Shown: positions 61,992 to 64,000 of the stretch, piece after piece
Numbering within the stretch: position 1 is the first letter of the stretch
How the letters are laid out: the number at the start of each line of letters is the position of its first letter
From: Flavobacterium sp. SUN052
GTDB lineage: Bacteria > Bacteroidota > Bacteroidia > Flavobacteriales > Flavobacteriaceae
NCBI RefSeq assembly: GCF_028867935.1
Contig: NZ_JAPQNS010000015.1
Location: forward strand, 136,444-200,443
Direction of reading: 5' to 3'
Length of the DNA: 64,000 nt
Notes under the pieces: generated by a model
What the model was told of the DNA's origin: nothing
The model's input: the letters and a program-made list of their open reading frames with translations, nothing else
Databases searched by the model: none
Position numbers and translations under genes: made by a program

Positions 61992-63107
61992 TTACATGCA
62001 CCCACGGCCGGTGATAACAACTTGGGTGTCAACAATTTGATAACTTGCTCCGATGGAGGCACAAATAAGCCCCAACTGGTCGTGTAGGGGCACCCCTGCC
62101 AGCGCGGCTGTTAGGGTACATTGCCGAAAGGTGGCTGCGTCGTATTGAATCGTAATGCCGTAGTTTTTCTCAATCCGGTCGAATACGGTCGGTATGGGCG
62201 TATCCTGAAATTCGAATTGCTCGGGGGCCACCGTGGGGTCGATCAGGCGGGGCTGAGCAACCAGTTCCTTCTGGTAACTGGTCCGTTGCGCATCGTACAC
62301 GACTTGCTGATTGGCAGTCAGAATAACGCCCGGCACCTGCCTGTTTTTATCCCGTCGGGCCGCGTTCAAATCTCGCTGATCATAAACAGACACTTTCCCA
62401 CTTTGCACACTGACCGTAATCTGTGCGTTGCCCGCTGGCGCATGAACCCGGAATCGTGTGCCGAGTACGCGGGTAATCAGCGAACCGCTATGGACCAGAA
62501 ATGGGCGATGGGCATTGTGCACTACCGAAAAGAAAGCCTCTCCCGTAAGCCATACTTCGCGTTGAGCGGCCTGAAACGATATTGGGTAACGGGCATGACT
62601 CTGCGGTTGTAAGGTCATTTGGCTTCCGTCGGGCAGGGTAAGCGACACGGGTTGAGAGGTCCCATTTACCTGATTTATCCAACCGTCGGCGCTGGGTGCT
62701 GAAACAGACGCAAATGGAGTATTTTCAGGCAAATTGCTTCCAGCCACCAACCAACGCCAGACTGCCAGTCCGCCCAGTAACAATATGGCCAGTATTGCCA
62801 GTTGGGCTGCGGGTTTGCGAGCGACCCGTTGCAGAGACCACCACATACCTACTGGTCGGTCTTGCCGGGTAAGCCGCATAATCTGGTTAACTTCAGACAG
62901 CACTTGTTCATCCGAAAGGGGCCGTGGTCGTCGGAGAAGGGCCTCGGCCATGTCTTTGGCCAATAGCAAATCAGCCCGACGGTCGGGGTATTTTTGCCCA
63001 AACTCCTGCCAGAACAGGCGCGCATCGGGCTGATCGTATTTGGCCCAGGCCAGAAACCAATCGTCGGTCAGCAACTCGTCGATGGTGTATGTTTCGTAGT
63101 TTTTCAT
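61992..63107 (-). CDS. FecR-type anti-sigma factor
   Basis: A 371-residue inner-membrane regulator from the ATG at 63107; a longer open frame starting upstream is shadow. The cytoplasmic N-terminus (YTIDELLTDDWFLAWAKYDQ) binds sigma, a membrane helix lies at about 102-121 (QLAILAILLLGGLAVWRWLV), and the periplasmic FecR domain follows (VSLTLPDGSQMTLQPQSHAR, EVWLTGEAFFSVVHNAHRPF, VLGTRFRVHAPAGNAQITVS). A final STN-like module (PIPTVFDRIEKNYGITIQYD) contacts SusC. It starts within the stop of the sigma gene (ATGA) and ends 28 bases before the susC ATG. Confidence 0.93.
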   Translation of the reverse strand: MKNYETYTIDELLTDDWFLAWAKYDQPDARLFWQEFGQKYPDRRADLLLAKDMAEALLRRPRPLSDEQVLSEVNQIMRLTRQDRPVGMWWSLQRVARKPAAQLAILAILLLGGLAVWRWLVAGSNLPENTPFASVSAPSADGWINQVNGTSQPVSLTLPDGSQMTLQPQSHARYPISFQAAQREVWLTGEAFFSVVHNAHRPFLVHSGSLITRVLGTRFRVHAPAGNAQITVSVQSGKVSVYDQRDLNAARRDKNRQVPGVILTANQQVVYDAQRTSYQKELVAQPRLIDPTVAPEQFEFQDTPIPTVFDRIEKNYGITIQYDAATFRQCTLTAALAGVPLHDQLGLICASIGASYQIVDTQVVITGRGCM

Positions 63108-63742
63108 GGGCGGATCAGTAAGAGAAGGTTGAACCACAAACCGATCAGCGACAGCAGCGAAGGCCACTCATCGCGCAAACGGGTAAGGCCACGGTGCAAC
63201 AGATTGGCGACCGACTGTTTATTGACGTGCAGTACATCGGCAATCTGATCGTTGCTGAGCTCGCCGAAGAATTTAAGGTGAATAGCCTCCCGCTGCCGCG
63301 CCGACAAGCGCCCAAGCAACTGAGTCAGCCGGCTCGACTGGTAGGTTGCCAATTCCGTTTGAATCAGTTGTTGCTCAGCCGTAGGGTCGTTGTCGCCCGC
63401 TTCGTCAAACGGAAGGTCGTTACCCGGCAGCGGACTGCTGCCGCGCCGGAGTTCCCGGTAGATTTTTCGGCGTAGCGATTTGTAGAGATACGGACGAACG
63501 TAGTCAGTGTCGACAATCTGCCGCCTATACACCCAAAGATCAACAAACAAATCCTGCAGGCAATCCTTAAGAAGGTCGGCATCGGTCGTAAACCGGCTTC
63601 CGTAGAAATGTAAATCGCGGTAGAAAAACTGGGTCAACTGCTCGAACGCTTCGCGGCTGCCCCCCCGAAACTGCTGCCAGAGCCTGATTTCGGTCGCATG
63701 CATGGCATACGGAGGAGACGAGTTTTCTATTGGGGGCGGCAT
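63104..63742 (-). CDS. ECF sigma factor of the SusC/SusD locus
   Basis: A 212-residue sigma-70 factor. Region 2 has FYRDLHFYGSRFTTDADLLK and DCLQDLFVDLWVYRRQIVD; region 4 has LGRLSARQREAIHLKFFGE and LSNDQIADVLHVNKQSVANL. Starts at 63742 or 63703 (MHATEIRLWQQFRGG) are possible. The C-terminal extension after region 4 (SLLSLIGLWFNLLLLIRP) is hydrophobic, unusual for a soluble sigma factor, and may contact the membrane. Paired with fecR through a four-base overlap, it should activate its own unit when SusC is loaded. Confidence 0.93.
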   Translation of the reverse strand: MPPPIENSSPPYAMHATEIRLWQQFRGGSREAFEQLTQFFYRDLHFYGSRFTTDADLLKDCLQDLFVDLWVYRRQIVDTDYVRPYLYKSLRRKIYRELRRGSSPLPGNDLPFDEAGDNDPTAEQQLIQTELATYQSSRLTQLLGRLSARQREAIHLKFFGELSNDQIADVLHVNKQSVANLLHRGLTRLRDEWPSLLSLIGLWFNLLLLIRP

Positions 63743-63922
63743 TAGGTTGTGTGAAAGTCGGTTGAAGATTGGATAGTATCTGTTCTAAATGACGTGCCTC
63801 GGTGAATAGCTGCCCATCAATAGAACAGAAAACTCTTGCTATACTCAGGTGAGTACAATTTTTTCTTTAGGGCATTCTAAAATCGTTGTACAGCGCCTAC
63901 GCTGTTGAATAGCCCCAACAAC

Positions 63923-63951
63923 TTGCGTTCCAGCCAGAAATCTTATTTTTG
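63923..63951 (+). promoter_or_regulatory. Candidate rightward promoter at the window edge
   Basis: TTG at 63923-63925, an 18-base spacer and TATTTTTG at 63944-63951 fit the -33/-7 pattern. It points toward a gene beyond the window. The rest of 63743-64000 holds no visible gene. Confidence 0.35.
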
Positions 63952-64000
63952 GTAGACTTTCTGAACCAAGCCCCCCGCCTTTACTGGTACTAAGCAAAGT

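Noticed and set aside
1..64000. tRNA, rRNA, prophage or insertion-sequence content
   Set aside because: No cloverleaf-like segment, rRNA stretch, transposase or phage structural gene was recognised; tRNA absence was judged by eye only and a covariance search would be decisive.

Overview
The window looks like a chromosome segment of a Gram-negative Bacteroidota member, most likely order Cytophagales near Spirosoma (inferred from gene content, not from a marker-gene comparison). The signs are SusC/SusD outer-membrane importers with FecR and ECF sigma control, a type IX secretion C-terminal signal, LytTR-type two-component genes with a periplasmic propeller, GloVer and FG-GAP repeat proteins, and several -33/-7 promoters of the Bacteroidota TTTG/TAnnTTTG type. 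I saw no rRNA, tRNA, CRISPR array, prophage or intact insertion sequence.

Layout. 1-3449: a LytTR response regulator (cut by the edge) and its propeller-sensor kinase. 3450-9312: a promoter-side direct repeat, gene debris, a lipoprotein, two secreted repeat proteins and the broken 5' copy of one of them. 9319-12015: an SGNH esterase with DUF11 repeats. 12201-15828: an ECF sigma, anti-sigma, DUF4097 and twin outer-membrane protein operon. 15898-20909: two Uma2 nucleases, small membrane proteins, an SCP2 protein, a Gfo/Idh/MocA oxidoreductase and a general-stress protein. 21249-27371: a tight five-gene membrane glycan operon (GT2, GT-C, GT-C, GT2, MBOAT). 27387-38035: mostly housekeeping and metabolism (iron permease family, YifB/ComM, a DUF433/DUF5615 pair, M28 peptidase, pyrophosphatase, two aldo/keto reductases, a MogA-like/TrpD-like pair, RidA). 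38159-43068: a SWIM-SNF2 helicase and an AAA/DUF4143 ATPase separated by a perfect 66-bp palindrome. 43083-48230: a hydrolase, a histidine-kinase relic and a 1264-residue secreted sugar-dehydrogenase/PKD/ricin protein. 48514-51597: dnaX, endonuclease V and a membrane protein. 51774-55234: a TIM-barrel sugar isomerase-like protein, a TonB-receptor pseudogene and an MFS transporter. 55363-63742, leftward: an ECF sigma, FecR, SusC, SusD and FAD-oxidoreductase locus.

How genes work together. Two regulatory cassettes each start with an ECF sigma factor coupled to its own regulator. The first probably answers envelope stress; the second probably senses occupancy of its own SusC importer. The glycan operon supplies the parts for making polyprenyl-phosphate sugars, transferring them across the membrane and acylating the product, and is the best candidate here for an uncharacterised envelope-modification system. 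The least ordinary DNA structures are the 66-bp palindrome that includes a start codon and the 21-bp-period direct repeat near the LytTR sensor. Four stretches of gene debris (3737-3985, 9205-9312, 44210-44317, 52803-53853) show ongoing decay of signalling and surface-protein paralogs.
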